DNA from: Oscillospiraceae bacterium
GTDB lineage: Bacteria; Bacillota; Clostridia; Oscillospirales; Oscillospiraceae
Assembly: GCA_910575815.1 (NCBI GenBank)
Contig: CAJTFN010000029.1
Coordinates: 1 to 34,141 of the forward strand
Length of the DNA: 34,141 bases
Direction: 5' to 3'
In this document: piece after piece, positions 23,819 to 31,925 of the stretch
Numbering within the stretch: position 1 is the first letter of the stretch
Layout: the number at the start of each line of letters is the position of its first letter
Notes under the pieces: generated by a model
Seen by the model: the letters and a program-made list of their open reading frames with translations, nothing else
Databases searched by the model: none
Told to the model about the DNA's origin: nothing
Position numbers and translations under genes: made by a program

Positions 23819-25018
23819 TCAGGCTTCGAGACTGTCCAGGTACTGCTTCACAGTGGCGTAGTAGATGCGCAGGAACTTGTTGGCGGAGGCCATCATGTAG
23901 ACGCGGTAGGGCTTGCCCTCAGCGCGTTTCTTGTCCATGAACTGATACACCGGCTCATTGGTAGGGGAACACAGGAGGATTACGCTCATCACCAAGAACA
24001 GCGTCCTGCGCAAGGAGGAGGAGCCACGCTTGGAGATGCTGCGGCTTCGGACTTCCATCTGACCGGACTGGTACGGCGGGGCGTCAATACCTGCGAAAGC
24101 TACCATCGCCTTTTTGGAGTGGAAACGACGCACATCGCCGATCTTCGCCATGAGCTGGGGGCCAAGAGCCGGGCCAACGCCGAACATTCCCATCACAACA
24201 GGATACTCCGGCAGCGATGCCGCCAGGGATTGCATTTCGTTCCTGAGCGCAGCCAGCGCGGCGGAAGTGGCCCGGAGCTGAGACACCGCCTGATCCACCA
24301 GGAGCTTGGAAGTATCGGTTCTGGGCATGACACTGAAGTGCCCACAGGCGGAGGCGTAGATGTCAAGCGCCTTGTCTTGGCTGAAATTGTAGCCGTGCTT
24401 CTTACACCACTTCTGATATTTGGCTGTAAACGCCTTTTCGGACAACCCGCAGACATATTCACAGTGTGGGAAAGCGGCTACAAAGTCCACCCACTTCTCG
24501 CTGCCGTCTATCCTGGCAGGGCTTGTAAACAGGCGGTTTGCGTTCGGGAAAGCGGTGTCAAGCAAGGAAATCAGATTGTTTTTAAGCATGGTCTGTACTT
24601 TGGCACACTGCTGGTATTGCCGGTATGTGGTTTTCAGCATGAGCCGCACCTCATCTTCCGGGATATACCTGGGCAGCGTCAACCAGTGATCAAGGCCGTA
24701 GTTGACCAGCTTGATTGCATCCTTTTTGTCAGTTTTGGCTCGCCGCAGGCTGTTGTTCCCGTAGCCATGCACCAGCATGGCATTCACCACGGAAACGTAA
24801 AACCCGGAATCGTAAAGGAAACTGGCCACCGGCAGATGATAGCTCCCTGTGGCCTCCATTACTACGTCCAGCTTTCCCAACAGCCTTGACAGCTCACACA
24901 ACACAACATCGGTGTGCCCGACTTCAAAGGGCGGGATCACCATTTTTCCCAAGGGCCGCATGACAGCGATCATGCTCTTGCCTTTGGAAATGTCAATGCC
25001 TACACAGTTCACGTTCAT
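23819..25018 (-). CDS. IS110-family DEDD transposase
   Basis: 399 residues. DEDD catalytic residues: D9 (VGIDISKGKS), E55 (VVMEATGSYH), D97 and D100 (RAKTDKKDA). The C-terminal transposase domain is present (MGMFGVGPALGPQLMAKIGDVRRFHSKKAMVAFAGIDAPPYQSGQ), with the Ser needed by this family. GGGGGA lies before the ATG at 25018. It appears complete. IS110 elements use a bridge RNA from their non-coding flank to choose target and donor; for this orientation that RNA should lie to the right (about 25019-25250). Element ends could not be fixed by eye because IS110 has no clear inverted ends. Confidence 0.93.
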   Translation of the reverse strand: MNVNCVGIDISKGKSMIAVMRPLGKMVIPPFEVGHTDVVLCELSRLLGKLDVVMEATGSYHLPVASFLYDSGFYVSVVNAMLVHGYGNNSLRRAKTDKKDAIKLVNYGLDHWLTLPRYIPEDEVRLMLKTTYRQYQQCAKVQTMLKNNLISLLDTAFPNANRLFTSPARIDGSEKWVDFVAAFPHCEYVCGLSEKAFTAKYQKWCKKHGYNFSQDKALDIYASACGHFSVMPRTDTSKLLVDQAVSQLRATSAALAALRNEMQSLAASLPEYPVVMGMFGVGPALGPQLMAKIGDVRRFHSKKAMVAFAGIDAPPYQSGQMEVRSRSISKRGSSSLRRTLFLVMSVILLCSPTNEPVYQFMDKKRAEGKPYRVYMMASANKFLRIYYATVKQYLDSLEA

Positions 25019-25285
25019 TCCCCCAATACAAAATTCGCAACCGGAACCCATCTTTTTCTCGCTGCCGATTCAATCTATTGGGTGACGCGAACTCATGGCT
25101 CAACCTGCTTAAACCGAACGCCGCAACAAGAGGATGGCTGACAGTCTTTGATTCGGACTTCACAGCCCAAGGAGGCAAAGGTCAGCCAGTTGCTTCCCTT
25201 ATTGTAGCTTTGGCGCGAGACGGACGAAATCCCCGGATGGTTGCCGAGGGTTCCAACCAATTTTATTGTAATAGGAGGGAAAAGA
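25019..25285. other. Non-coding IS110 flank, possible bridge RNA region
   Basis: Between the start of the IS110 transposase and the Rpn gene. No gene. CCCAATA (about 25022-25028) and TATTGGG (about 25076-25082) form an inverted pair around 47 bases. This is the side where IS110-group elements encode the bridge RNA. The last 23 bases before the Rpn gene are its leader. Confidence 0.4.
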
Positions 25286-26104
25286 ATGCCCACCACGATT
25301 ACACCTTTATCCCAGCTCCCTCTATCAGACGATTTTATGTTTGGGGAGGTAATGCGGCAGCCCGAAGTATGCCAGCTTTTTTTAGAATGCCTGCTGAATA
25401 AGAGCATTGAACGCATTGAGTATATCAGCAAACAGGAAGATCTGGCGGATGACGTTTCCGGTCATGGAATCCGTTTGGATGTTTACCTGAATGATGATGC
25501 TGGTACCCACTATGACATCGAGATGCAGAAAACAAGCAGCCAAGGGCTTGAGCGCCGTATCCGATACTATCAGGGCGGCATAGACCGGCGATGCTTAGGC
25601 AAAGGACTGGACTATACGGACCTGCCGGAGAGTTATGTAATCTTTATCTGTGATTTTGACTACTATCACTCTGGCTTAGCTTGTTATGAGCGTGGGTTTC
25701 GGATTAAAGGCCGCGAAGATATAGTTTATGATGGCGGTAGCCATGCAATAATTCTGAACAGCCGCTATCAAGAAGCCAATGCCCCTCAGTCCATCTTGGA
25801 GTTTCTGGATTATGTTCGAACCAACAACGACCAACTCCAGCCGTCAAGCGAGCTGGTGCAAAGAACGAAGCAGGCTGTACATACCGTACGCAGCGACCGG
25901 ACGAAGGAGGTGCCTTATATGACATGGGCAATGAAGACCAGAGACTTACTCCGGCAGGGCCGCGAGGAAGGCATTAAAGCCCTTGTAATCACACTAAAGG
26001 GGCTTTCCCAGGCTTCGGATTTGGTTATCAAAACGGTAGCTGAGCAATTTGGCCTTTCCCCGAAGGAGGCAGGGGAAAAGACGATGCAGTATTGGGAAGA
26101 ATGA
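25286..26104 (+). CDS. Rpn-family PD-(D/E)XK nuclease
   Basis: 272 residues, intact. N-terminal LPLSDDFMFGEVMRQPEVCQLFLECLL, then the nuclease core GIRLDVYLNDDAGTHYDIEMQ (D and ExQ), followed by RIRYYQGGIDRRCLGKGLDYTDLPESYVIFICDFD. A C-terminal EEGIKALVITLKGLSQ...VAEQFGLSPKEAGE tail is typical. Start at the ATG eight bases after AGGAGGG. Fifteen bases of its leader, TTATTGTAATAGGAG (25263-25277), equal those of the terminal repeats. Rpn proteins promote recombination and often occur in many copies near mobile elements; a second, broken copy lies at 8632. Confidence 0.9.
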   Translation: MPTTITPLSQLPLSDDFMFGEVMRQPEVCQLFLECLLNKSIERIEYISKQEDLADDVSGHGIRLDVYLNDDAGTHYDIEMQKTSSQGLERRIRYYQGGIDRRCLGKGLDYTDLPESYVIFICDFDYYHSGLACYERGFRIKGREDIVYDGGSHAIILNSRYQEANAPQSILEFLDYVRTNNDQLQPSSELVQRTKQAVHTVRSDRTKEVPYMTWAMKTRDLLRQGREEGIKALVITLKGLSQASDLVIKTVAEQFGLSPKEAGEKTMQYWEE

Positions 26105-26130
26105 CCTACTATAAAATGTTCAAAAAAGGA

Positions 26131-26159
26131 TTGCAATTCCCTGTCTAATCAGCTATAAT
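26131..26159 (+). promoter_or_regulatory. Promoter of a possible small RNA
   Basis: TTGCAA (26131-26136), 17-base spacer, TATAAT (26154-26159). A strong terminator follows at 26212 with no gene between. Confidence 0.6.
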
Positions 26160-26165
26160 CCTGCC

Positions 26166-26250
26166 ATACAGTATCAATAGATTGCGTAAGCGGTCAAAGT
26201 AATCGTGTTGCAAAGCGTCCAGGGGTATCCGTACCTTTGGGCGCTTTTTT
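26166..26250 (+). ncRNA. Candidate small RNA of about 85 nt
   Basis: Defined only by the promoter at 26131-26159 and an intrinsic terminator (AAGCG-CC-GGTA pairing with TACC-GG-CGCTT, then TTTTT) ending at 26250. No RBS plus ORF fits inside. A second hairpin (GGAACGC/GCGTTCC, 26280-26299) with T-rich tail follows. Confidence 0.35.
26212..26250 (+). terminator. Intrinsic terminator
   Basis: Interrupted stem with GGTA/TACC and AAGCG/CGCTT, followed directly by a T-run of six. Confidence 0.7.
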
Positions 26251-26279
26251 ATGATATATGGCCCTGTGGGGAGGAGTTT

Positions 26280-26299
26280 GGAACGCTGAATGGCGTTCC
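26280..26299 (+). terminator. Second hairpin with T-rich tail
   Basis: GGAACGC and GCGTTCC pair around a 6-base loop, followed by ATTTTCATTTT. The rest of 26300-26570 shows no gene. Confidence 0.5.
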
Positions 26300-26570
26300 A
26301 TTTTCATTTTCGAAAGCGAAAGAGAAGGTGATAAGAAATTTTGATGATTCATTTTTGACAGCCGAACGGAAGGGCCTCCACGCAGACCAGTCCCGCCAAA
26401 AGTTCCAAATCAATATATGGTTGCTGGATGTAAGTATTCGGATCGTCTGAGGGACAGGTACAGTCAGGCACTGGTATGGGGAACAAAAGGAAAGTATCGG
26501 GCCTGACTCAGTTCTATATAGTCCCTGCCAGTTTACAGAATACGGTGGTGTGTGTTTGCTTGCATGGCTA

Positions 26571-26599
26571 TTGACGTGAGGGGATAATTCCGATATAAT
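26571..26599 (+). promoter_or_regulatory. Promoter of the toxin-antitoxin operon
   Basis: TTGACG (26571-26576), 17-base spacer, TATAAT (26594-26599), 33 bases before the antitoxin start. Confidence 0.75.
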
Positions 26600-26631
26600 T
26601 CAGTAAGAATAAGTGTATTGGGGGCGTTTCC

Positions 26632-26898
26632 ATGTTCATCAAATCTGCTACAGCGTTACGAAACGATTATGATAAAATGGTGCAGTTGTCCAAGGAGCGG
26701 CAGGAACCAATTTATCTAACCCGCAACGGCGAGGGGGAAATGGTATTTCTCCCCATAGAGCTATGGGAAAAGCGGGAAGCGGAGCTGGACCTTTTGACAG
26801 AGCTTCTCCACAGGGAACGCAGCCAGATCGCCGGGGCACGGACTTTTACGATGAACGATATGCGTCAAACTGCGAAGGAGTTGCTGGATGAAGGTTGA
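26632..26898 (+). CDS. Phd/YefM-type antitoxin
   Basis: 88 residues. The fold signature is the N-terminal MFIKSATALRNDYDKMVQLSKERQEPIYLTRNGEGEMVFLPIELWEKRE, typical of Phd/YefM antitoxins, which bind the operator and neutralise the partner toxin through their C-terminus. The start has GGGGGCG upstream, a modest RBS. It overlaps the toxin start by 11 bp, the usual antitoxin-first order with coupled translation. Expected to repress its own promoter at 26571. Confidence 0.85.
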   Translation: MFIKSATALRNDYDKMVQLSKERQEPIYLTRNGEGEMVFLPIELWEKREAELDLLTELLHRERSQIAGARTFTMNDMRQTAKELLDEG

Positions 26899-27196
26899 AT
26901 GGCTCTATGAGGCCCAGTGCGAATTCCGGGATTTCCTGTCGTACTACAAGACGAATGTGGGGCAAAAGTATGCCCAAAAGTTTTCAGACCAGGTTTTAGA
27001 CGCTGTCGAAAAACTGGAATCCTTCCCTAAAATGGGAGTCCTTAGAAAAGACACCCTTATGGGGAAATACGGTTTCCGGGCCTTATTCATCAATCAGTAC
27101 GTCTGCGTCTACAAGATTGAGGGTGAGAGGGTATTCATTTATCATCTGGCAGATGCAAGGAAAAACTACATATACCACATTTTTGGCCTGGAATGA
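26888..27196 (+). CDS. RelE/ParE-superfamily toxin
   Basis: 102 residues with the RelE/ParE pattern: VEWLYEAQCEFRDFLSYYKTNVGQKYAQKFSDQVLDAVEKLESFPKMG, then GKYGFRALFINQYVCVYKIEGERVFIYHLADARKNY. It is the second gene of the operon. Members either cut ribosome-bound mRNA or inhibit gyrase; the C-terminal DARKNY and R in the YGFRALF strand fit the fold, but the target cannot be told. The reading frame looks intact. Confidence 0.88.
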   Translation: MKVEWLYEAQCEFRDFLSYYKTNVGQKYAQKFSDQVLDAVEKLESFPKMGVLRKDTLMGKYGFRALFINQYVCVYKIEGERVFIYHLADARKNYIYHIFGLE

Positions 27197-27316
27197 ACAT
27201 CCGTACAGCAGGATCTATGGCAGAAAAAAGGCAGGAAAACTGGCAAGTTCCGCGCGGTAGACATGGCGATAAAAACGTGCTATATTGGTATTGTCCCGAA
27301 GTGGACACCGACGAAA

Positions 27317-27364
27317 GAGCCGCTTCCGAACGATTTTGAGAAATCGTACCGGGGCGGCTTTTTT
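27317..27364 (+). terminator. Terminator upstream of the pilin gene
   Basis: GAGCCGC-CCG and ACGATT pair with AATCGT and CGG-GCGGCT, followed by six Ts. It separates the toxin-antitoxin transcript from the conjugation gene. Confidence 0.75.
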
Positions 27365-27398
27365 GCTGCCATTTTCTGTGGGAAGGAGGAAAAACACT

Positions 27399-27776
27399 AT
27401 GGCAAAACCGAAGAAGGCGCACGGAGCGCCACACCTGTGGGTTCAAAAGGCGATGGTGACCTGCGGGACTGCGGCGCTCTGCGTCCAGCCCGCGCTAGCA
27501 GTCGGCGCGGGCGGCTCAGACACCATCTGGTCCCGCTTTTCCACCATCATGGCGGATGTGTACGGCCAGCTGGTGGGCATCAGCACCATCGTCGCCGTGA
27601 CCGCCGCGTCTGTCGCGCTGCTGGTTCGGATGATCTCCCGTAATGAGCGGGCAGTCTCCGAGGCCACCGGCTGGCTCAAACGGATCGTCATCAGCTGGGT
27701 GGTGCTGAACACGCTGGGCTTTGCGGTAGCCTACCTGCAGCCGCTGATTCAGGGCGGCAACTACACGCCGTCGTAA
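27399..27776 (+). CDS. VirB2/TrbC-like conjugation pilin
   Basis: 125 residues. Signal-peptide-like N-terminus (VTCGTAALCVQPALAVGA) followed by two membrane spans: about 58-77 (LVGISTIVAVTAASVALLVR) and about 95-115 (RIVISWVVLNTLGFAVAYLQPLI). This matches VirB2-type major pilin precursors of Firmicutes type IV secretion systems. GGAAGGAGG lies nine bases before the ATG. In intact elements this gene follows virD4 on the same strand and is followed by the secretion ATPases. Here it points the opposite way from virD4, and the ATPase genes are absent, so the module has been inverted and cut. Confidence 0.75.
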   Translation: MAKPKKAHGAPHLWVQKAMVTCGTAALCVQPALAVGAGGSDTIWSRFSTIMADVYGQLVGISTIVAVTAASVALLVRMISRNERAVSEATGWLKRIVISWVVLNTLGFAVAYLQPLIQGGNYTPS

Positions 27777-27793
27777 CAAAGAAGGGAGATACC

Positions 27794-28189
27794 ATGAAGA
27801 AAGCATGTTCCCTGCCGGTGTCGGCGTTTTTGATCGCCGCACTGGCACTGCCCGTCTCGGCGGCTTCCCCGGAACATGGGGAGGCCGCCGAAATTCTTCC
27901 CATCGACGTCATCCTGGACCAGGAGGCCGTGGAAATCCGAAAGATTTACAGCCTGTCTCCCAGTACAAACCCAGAAGCGCTCCCCCGAGAGGGCTTCGAC
28001 CGGGATGGATACCATTATGAGTGTTCCGACATCCTGCGGGAAGTGGTCATGGGAAGTGAAACGCAGCCCCTCACCCAAACGGAAACCGTGGAAAGCAAGA
28101 ACAAGGAGATGGAAACCCTCCTGGCCCTGCTTCCCCAGAAGAAACCCGTAACCACAGAGGATCGAGGAGAGCGAGAAGCTACTGGCTAG
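27794..28189 (+). pseudogene. Secreted protein of conjugative elements, truncated
   Basis: 131 residues: signal peptide (MKKACSLPVSAFLIAALALPVSA), then VEIRKIYSLSPSTNPEALPREGFDRDGYHYECSDILREV and LLALLPQKKPVTTED. From memory, this belongs to a family encoded after the pilin gene in Clostridia conjugative elements, where the protein continues for further domains after the VTTED region. Here it ends soon after with RGEREATG, so a 3' truncation is likely. AAGGGAG supports the start. Role: surface or mating-channel component, not known. Confidence 0.6.
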
Positions 28190-28239
28190 TCGTGCATCCA
28201 TTATGGCAGCAAGCAGGAATATGAAAGGGAGGGAATCGT

Positions 28240-28419
28240 ATGCGTCCACTTACTGACGCGGAACAGAGGCTTGTTGAAGAGAATATAGGCCTAGTAGGGC
28301 AAGTCGTCAAGGATTGCGTCCATCAATACAATAACAACATATATGACTACAACGGCTTGAAGCAGATTGGGTACATGGGTCTGTGCAAAGCAGTCCTGAC
28401 GGCCAAGAATGCCATATAG
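28240..28419 (+). pseudogene. Sigma-70-like region 2 fragment, 59 aa
   Basis: MRPLTDAEQRLVEENIGLVG, then DYNGLKQIGYMGLCKAVLTAKNAI and stop. It matches the start of small sigma-70-like proteins found in Clostridia elements (LVEENLGLVGKV... DLxQIGxxGLCKA) but ends where the conserved FSTYAYR region should begin. AAAGGGAGGG lies eight bases before the ATG. It marks the edge of the inverted block; the left-facing conjugation genes start at 28508. Confidence 0.7.
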
Positions 28420-28486
28420 TCCTCCATTTCTCCGGGATATTCCCGGGCACAAGAAAAGCCGCCCGGTGTAGGCGGCTGGCTACTCC

Positions 28487-28505
28487 TTGGGACAAAATGT
28501 CCCAA
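28487..28505. repeat. 19-bp palindrome, copy A
   Basis: TTGGGACAAAATGTCCCAA, perfect inverted repeat of 8 bp around AAA, two bases beyond the virD4 stop codon. It is the most symmetrical of four related copies (28487, 30860, 32223, 33223). Confidence 0.8.
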
Positions 28506-28507
28506 AG

Positions 28508-30349
28508 CTATACAAAAGCGTCCGGGTCGTCCAAATCGTCATAGTTGAGGATGTCCTCGTCCTCGTCTATGGGCGTTTTGTCCGGCACGTCCGCCTCGTA
28601 CACGGTGTACTGCTCGTTGGGATTGAGCTTTTTTATACGGCGGCAGATAAGCCGCTCCAGCGAAAAGGCGTTTTTCTTCTTGTCCGCCTCCGCCGTGTAT
28701 CGGTAGTTGGGGTGCTGTTTCAAATCGTATTTCCGGGAGTAGAACGGCGGCAGGCCCCGCAGTTGCAGGATGCACCTGTCGCCGGGCATGGTGGCAAGCT
28801 CGGCGGGGGTCATAAGCTCCCGGCCCAGCCGTTGCGTGTTCTGATTGTAGCTTTCCGACTGCCCACGGGAGCGGCCCTCGGTCTGCATGGAGATGGTGGC
28901 CTTGCCCAGCCAGTTCTCGGAAATCTCCTTGATGGTGCTGGCCTCCCGGCCCCCGAGGAATACCACGCTGTCCATGTTGCCTAAAATGGTTTCCGCGTTC
29001 TTGTCGTAGATTGCCTTACATTGGGCCAACTGCTGGTAGAACAGCGTCAGGCTCACCTCCCGGGAGCGGATGACCGCCACCAGCTTTTCGAGGTTGGGCA
29101 CTTGCCCGGTGTTGGCGGCCTCGTCCCACAGCACCCGCACATGATGGGGCAGGCGGCCCCCGTGTACGTTGTCCGCCCGTTCACAGAGAAGATTGAACAT
29201 CTGCGAAAAGGCAAGGGCCACGATAAAGTTATAGGTGGTGTCGGTATCACTGATGATGAAGAACGCCGCCGTCCGTCTGTCACCCAGCTTGTCAAGCTCC
29301 ATCTCGTCATAGCTCATAATCTCCCGGAGTTGCGGGATGTCAAATGGGGCCAGCCTTGCGCCACAGCTAATAAGTATGCTCCGCGCCGTCTTGCCGCTGG
29401 CCAGCTTGTACTTTTTGTCCTGCTTGACCGCGAAACAGTCCGGCTTGCGTTTTTCCAGCCCGGCGAACATATAGTCCACCGCGTTCATGAAATCGTCATC
29501 GTCCTCCTTGACCTCCATGCCGGAAATCATGTCTACCAGCGTGTTCATGTTCTTGTCCTCGTCCAGGCCCTCGAAAATGATATAGGCGATAAGGGCGCAG
29601 TATAAAAGCGTTTCTGATTTCGTCCAGAACGGGTCGCTCTCCTTGCCCTCGCCTTTGGTGTTGGCGATTAAGGTATTGACGAATTTCAAAATGTCGGCCT
29701 CGTTGCGGATGTACGCCAGCGGGTTGTAGTGCATGGAGCGGGAAAAATCAATGCTGTTAAAAACCTTGATTTTATATCCCTTTTTCCGTTGCAGGAAAAA
29801 GCCCGCCTGCTCCAGCACCCCGCCTTTTGGGTCTACCACCACATAGGAGGAATGGGCCTGCAGAAGCTGGGGCGTGAGCCAGAACCGGGTTTTGCCGGAG
29901 CCGGAGGAACCGACAACACAGCAATTCAGGTTCCGGGCATTGGCGGGGACGGCGGGCCGGGTGTTGGTGGTGAGAAATTCCGTCCCGGTCAGAATGATGT
30001 TGTTCTCAAACCTAGGGTCGGTGAACGGCTTGATGTCTTTTTCCGTTCCCCAGCGGGCCGAACCATACTCTTCATCCCGGCGATATTTTTGGGCTTTTTT
30101 GCTTTTCTGATAGATAACCAGCCGGATCGCCACGGCCCCCGCGATGCCGGTGAGCCAGTCAAAAGGAGCAAGCCCCGGCGCAAAGTCGGCAAAGGCCGGG
30201 CCGAGAGCCGCCACCATCCCCACCAGCTTGTGGGCCAAATCCGCCCCCGCCGCCAGACGGTAGGCCGTCCCCACCTTTAGGCAGGCCCACCCGATGAACA
30301 GATAGGGGAGGTTTGGCAAAAGGTACTTTTTCAGCTTATCTGTCCTCAT
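28508..30349 (-). CDS. virD4: VirD4/TraG-type conjugation coupling protein
   Basis: 613 residues, full length. N-terminal membrane segments (about 10-30 and 65-80), Walker A GSSGSGKT (147-154), a central all-alpha region and Walker B VRVLWDE (D409, E410). DPKGG (173-177) and a C-terminal acidic tail (DEDEDILNYDDLDDPDAF) are present. The protein couples the relaxase-DNA complex to the secretion channel and powers transfer. It is the last gene of the left-facing series ParB, DUF4406, ArdA, PcfB, VirD4. The channel genes that should follow are missing. The stop is directly next to palindrome copy A. Confidence 0.95.
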   Translation of the reverse strand: MRTDKLKKYLLPNLPYLFIGWACLKVGTAYRLAAGADLAHKLVGMVAALGPAFADFAPGLAPFDWLTGIAGAVAIRLVIYQKSKKAQKYRRDEEYGSARWGTEKDIKPFTDPRFENNIILTGTEFLTTNTRPAVPANARNLNCCVVGSSGSGKTRFWLTPQLLQAHSSYVVVDPKGGVLEQAGFFLQRKKGYKIKVFNSIDFSRSMHYNPLAYIRNEADILKFVNTLIANTKGEGKESDPFWTKSETLLYCALIAYIIFEGLDEDKNMNTLVDMISGMEVKEDDDDFMNAVDYMFAGLEKRKPDCFAVKQDKKYKLASGKTARSILISCGARLAPFDIPQLREIMSYDEMELDKLGDRRTAAFFIISDTDTTYNFIVALAFSQMFNLLCERADNVHGGRLPHHVRVLWDEAANTGQVPNLEKLVAVIRSREVSLTLFYQQLAQCKAIYDKNAETILGNMDSVVFLGGREASTIKEISENWLGKATISMQTEGRSRGQSESYNQNTQRLGRELMTPAELATMPGDRCILQLRGLPPFYSRKYDLKQHPNYRYTAEADKKKNAFSLERLICRRIKKLNPNEQYTVYEADVPDKTPIDEDEDILNYDDLDDPDAFV

Positions 30350-30818
30350 GGGCGGCCTCTTTTACGCGGTCTTTCCTTTGGGGCGCGGGCTGGCGCAGTA
30401 TCTCGGCGGCGGCCCGTTTGAGCTGTTCCCGGATGGGTACGCGGTCAGTCTTTGCCTTATCCAGCACACGGCGGGAGTATTCCGAGAAACAAGCGGTGAT
30501 TGCGTCCGCCTGCCCGCTCTTGAAGAACAGCAGATACTTGTCCGGCCCGGTCTTATAAAAGGCATAGTCAACATTCCATTTCCGGGCCACCCGGTCAAAT
30601 TCTTTTGGGGCCCCGGTGAGCTCGATGCTGTTCGTGGCCGCGCCGTGGGCCATGAGCTTTTTCACGGACTGCCTGCCGTGGGGCGTCTGGTGGGCCCGGT
30701 GCTCCTTTTGTATCTTCCGGCCAGCCGCCCGGAGCGCATAGGCCAGCACCCGGGCCGTCAGCTTTCCCGTCCGCATGGATAACGCGATAGTGCGCCGGGA
30801 AACATCCTCGTCAATCAA
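30336..30818 (-). CDS. PcfB-like (DUF3801) conjugation protein
   Basis: 160 residues with the PcfB/DUF3801 pattern: SRRTIALSMRTGKLTARVLAYALRAAGR, then HGRQSVKKLMAHGAATNSIELTGAPKEFDRVARKWNVDYAFYKTGPDKYLLFFKSGQADAITACF. PcfB helps relaxase docking with the coupling protein in pCF10. It starts at TTG nine bases after AAAGGAGG, and the end overlaps the virD4 start by 14 bp. Basic C-terminus. Full length for the family. Confidence 0.85.
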   Translation of the reverse strand: MIDEDVSRRTIALSMRTGKLTARVLAYALRAAGRKIQKEHRAHQTPHGRQSVKKLMAHGAATNSIELTGAPKEFDRVARKWNVDYAFYKTGPDKYLLFFKSGQADAITACFSEYSRRVLDKAKTDRVPIREQLKRAAAEILRQPAPQRKDRVKEAAHEDR

Positions 30819-30859
30819 TCAAAACCGCCTCCTTTCATGGGGGATAGGCCCTCCGGCCT

Positions 30860-30878
30860 TTGGGACAAAATGTCTCGA
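30860..30878. repeat. 19-bp palindrome, copy B
   Basis: TTGGGACAAAATGTCTCGA, two mismatches from copy A, two bases beyond the stop codon of the ArdA gene. Confidence 0.75.
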
Positions 30879-30880
30879 AG

Positions 30881-31582
30881 TCACCGCTCCTCCCGGCCCG
30901 TTTCCGGGTGCTTGCGTTCAGCCTCCAGAGAGGAACGGTCAATCACTTCCTTGTAGGCGGCCATCTGTTCCCGGATGGAGAGCCGGGGGAGGGCAAAAAC
31001 CTTGTGCTCCTTGGGAATATCCTCTATCCCGTGGTAGACTTCCTTAATATCGCCCGTCTGGACGATATAGCCGCCGGGGGCAAGGTGGCCGTCCTCGTTG
31101 ATGGATATGTCCCGCCCGTATGCCTCATAGTCAAAGTAGTCTTTCAGCTCGGCGGGGATCGGCAAATCCTCCGCAAAATAGCGGCCCAAATCCTCCTCGC
31201 TTTCAATCTCCGGGTAAAATTCAAAGCAGTCCAGATTTTCCGCAAGGTTGATGATGTCCGCCACGCTGGAGGTATGCGCCCCCATATGGAGCGCGGCCTC
31301 GAATTTTTCAATCTCGCTTTGGGGGAGCTCCGAAAGCAGGCAGGCCAGATGGTTCAGCTCGTCCAGATTTTCATACTCGCCCAGATAGTCATAGAGCCCC
31401 AGCACATCGCCGTCAAAGCTGGTGATGAAAAATTCCTCGTAGCGTATGCCGTCCACGCCGATATTCTTTAACAGCGCCTCCACCGCCTGGGGGCTGGTGG
31501 GGAATTTCAGCGTTTCCCCCACCAGCTCGCCCTCGTTGTATTTCCCCAGATTGGTGATGTACGCCTCGAACAGCGCGGCCAC
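30881..31582 (-). CDS. ardA: ArdA-like antirestriction protein
   Basis: 233 residues, acidic, as expected of a DNA mimic: FEAYITNLGKYNEGELVGETLKFPTS, EEFFITSFDGDVLGLYDYLGEYENLDELNHLA, then an acidic FEFYPEIESEEDLGRYFAEDL. ArdA proteins block type I restriction enzymes in the recipient during conjugation. It starts at GTG and overlaps the DUF4406 gene's 3' end closely (stop at 31584). It belongs to the left-facing conjugation operon. Confidence 0.88.
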   Translation of the reverse strand: MAALFEAYITNLGKYNEGELVGETLKFPTSPQAVEALLKNIGVDGIRYEEFFITSFDGDVLGLYDYLGEYENLDELNHLACLLSELPQSEIEKFEAALHMGAHTSSVADIINLAENLDCFEFYPEIESEEDLGRYFAEDLPIPAELKDYFDYEAYGRDISINEDGHLAPGGYIVQTGDIKEVYHGIEDIPKEHKVFALPRLSIREQMAAYKEVIDRSSLEAERKHPETGREER

Positions 31583-31583
31583 G

Positions 31584-31925
31584 TCAGCGGCGGCCCTGTC
31601 CCTTGACGGTCAGGATGCCCTCAAGGGTGGTGGCGGTGATGCCAAGCCGCTGGGCCACAGCGATGTCGTTCTTCATGGACTCGGTGACGGTATGCCCGCA
31701 CACCACCAGCACCCGGGAGCGGCGGAGCAGGTCGCGGCCAATGTCGATGCTGCTCTTGTGCTCCTCGGGAACCGCGTCATTGAGGAAAAGGGGCAGGAAC
31801 AGGGCCGGGCAGATAGGGGCAAAGCCCGCATCGTAAACCGCCCGGCAGTACTGCGCGGCCAGCTCCGCATTTTCCGTGTCGCCGCCATACCAAGCGGCGG
31901 TGATGTAAGCAAGGGGTCGTTTCAT
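31584..31925 (-). CDS. DUF4406-like protein
   Basis: 113 residues with a small alpha/beta fold: PLAYITAAWYGGDTENAELAAQYCRAVYDAGFAPICPALFLPLFL, then DLLRRSRVLVVCGHTVTESMKNDIAVAQRLGITATTLEGIL. This resembles DUF4406, related to nucleoside 2-deoxyribosyltransferases. The role in conjugative elements is unknown. GGAGGTAAAC lies before the ATG at 31925. It directly precedes ardA. Upstream is a 319-bp structured gap. Confidence 0.75.
   Translation of the reverse strand: MKRPLAYITAAWYGGDTENAELAAQYCRAVYDAGFAPICPALFLPLFLNDAVPEEHKSSIDIGRDLLRRSRVLVVCGHTVTESMKNDIAVAQRLGITATTLEGILTVKGQGRR

Noticed and set aside
23720..24889. 389-codon plus-strand frame
   Set aside because: Antisense to the IS110 transposase, which has all catalytic residues on the minus strand.
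26205..26450. 81-codon plus-strand frame
   Set aside because: Runs through the terminator hairpins at 26212 and 26280, has no RBS and no family-like sequence.
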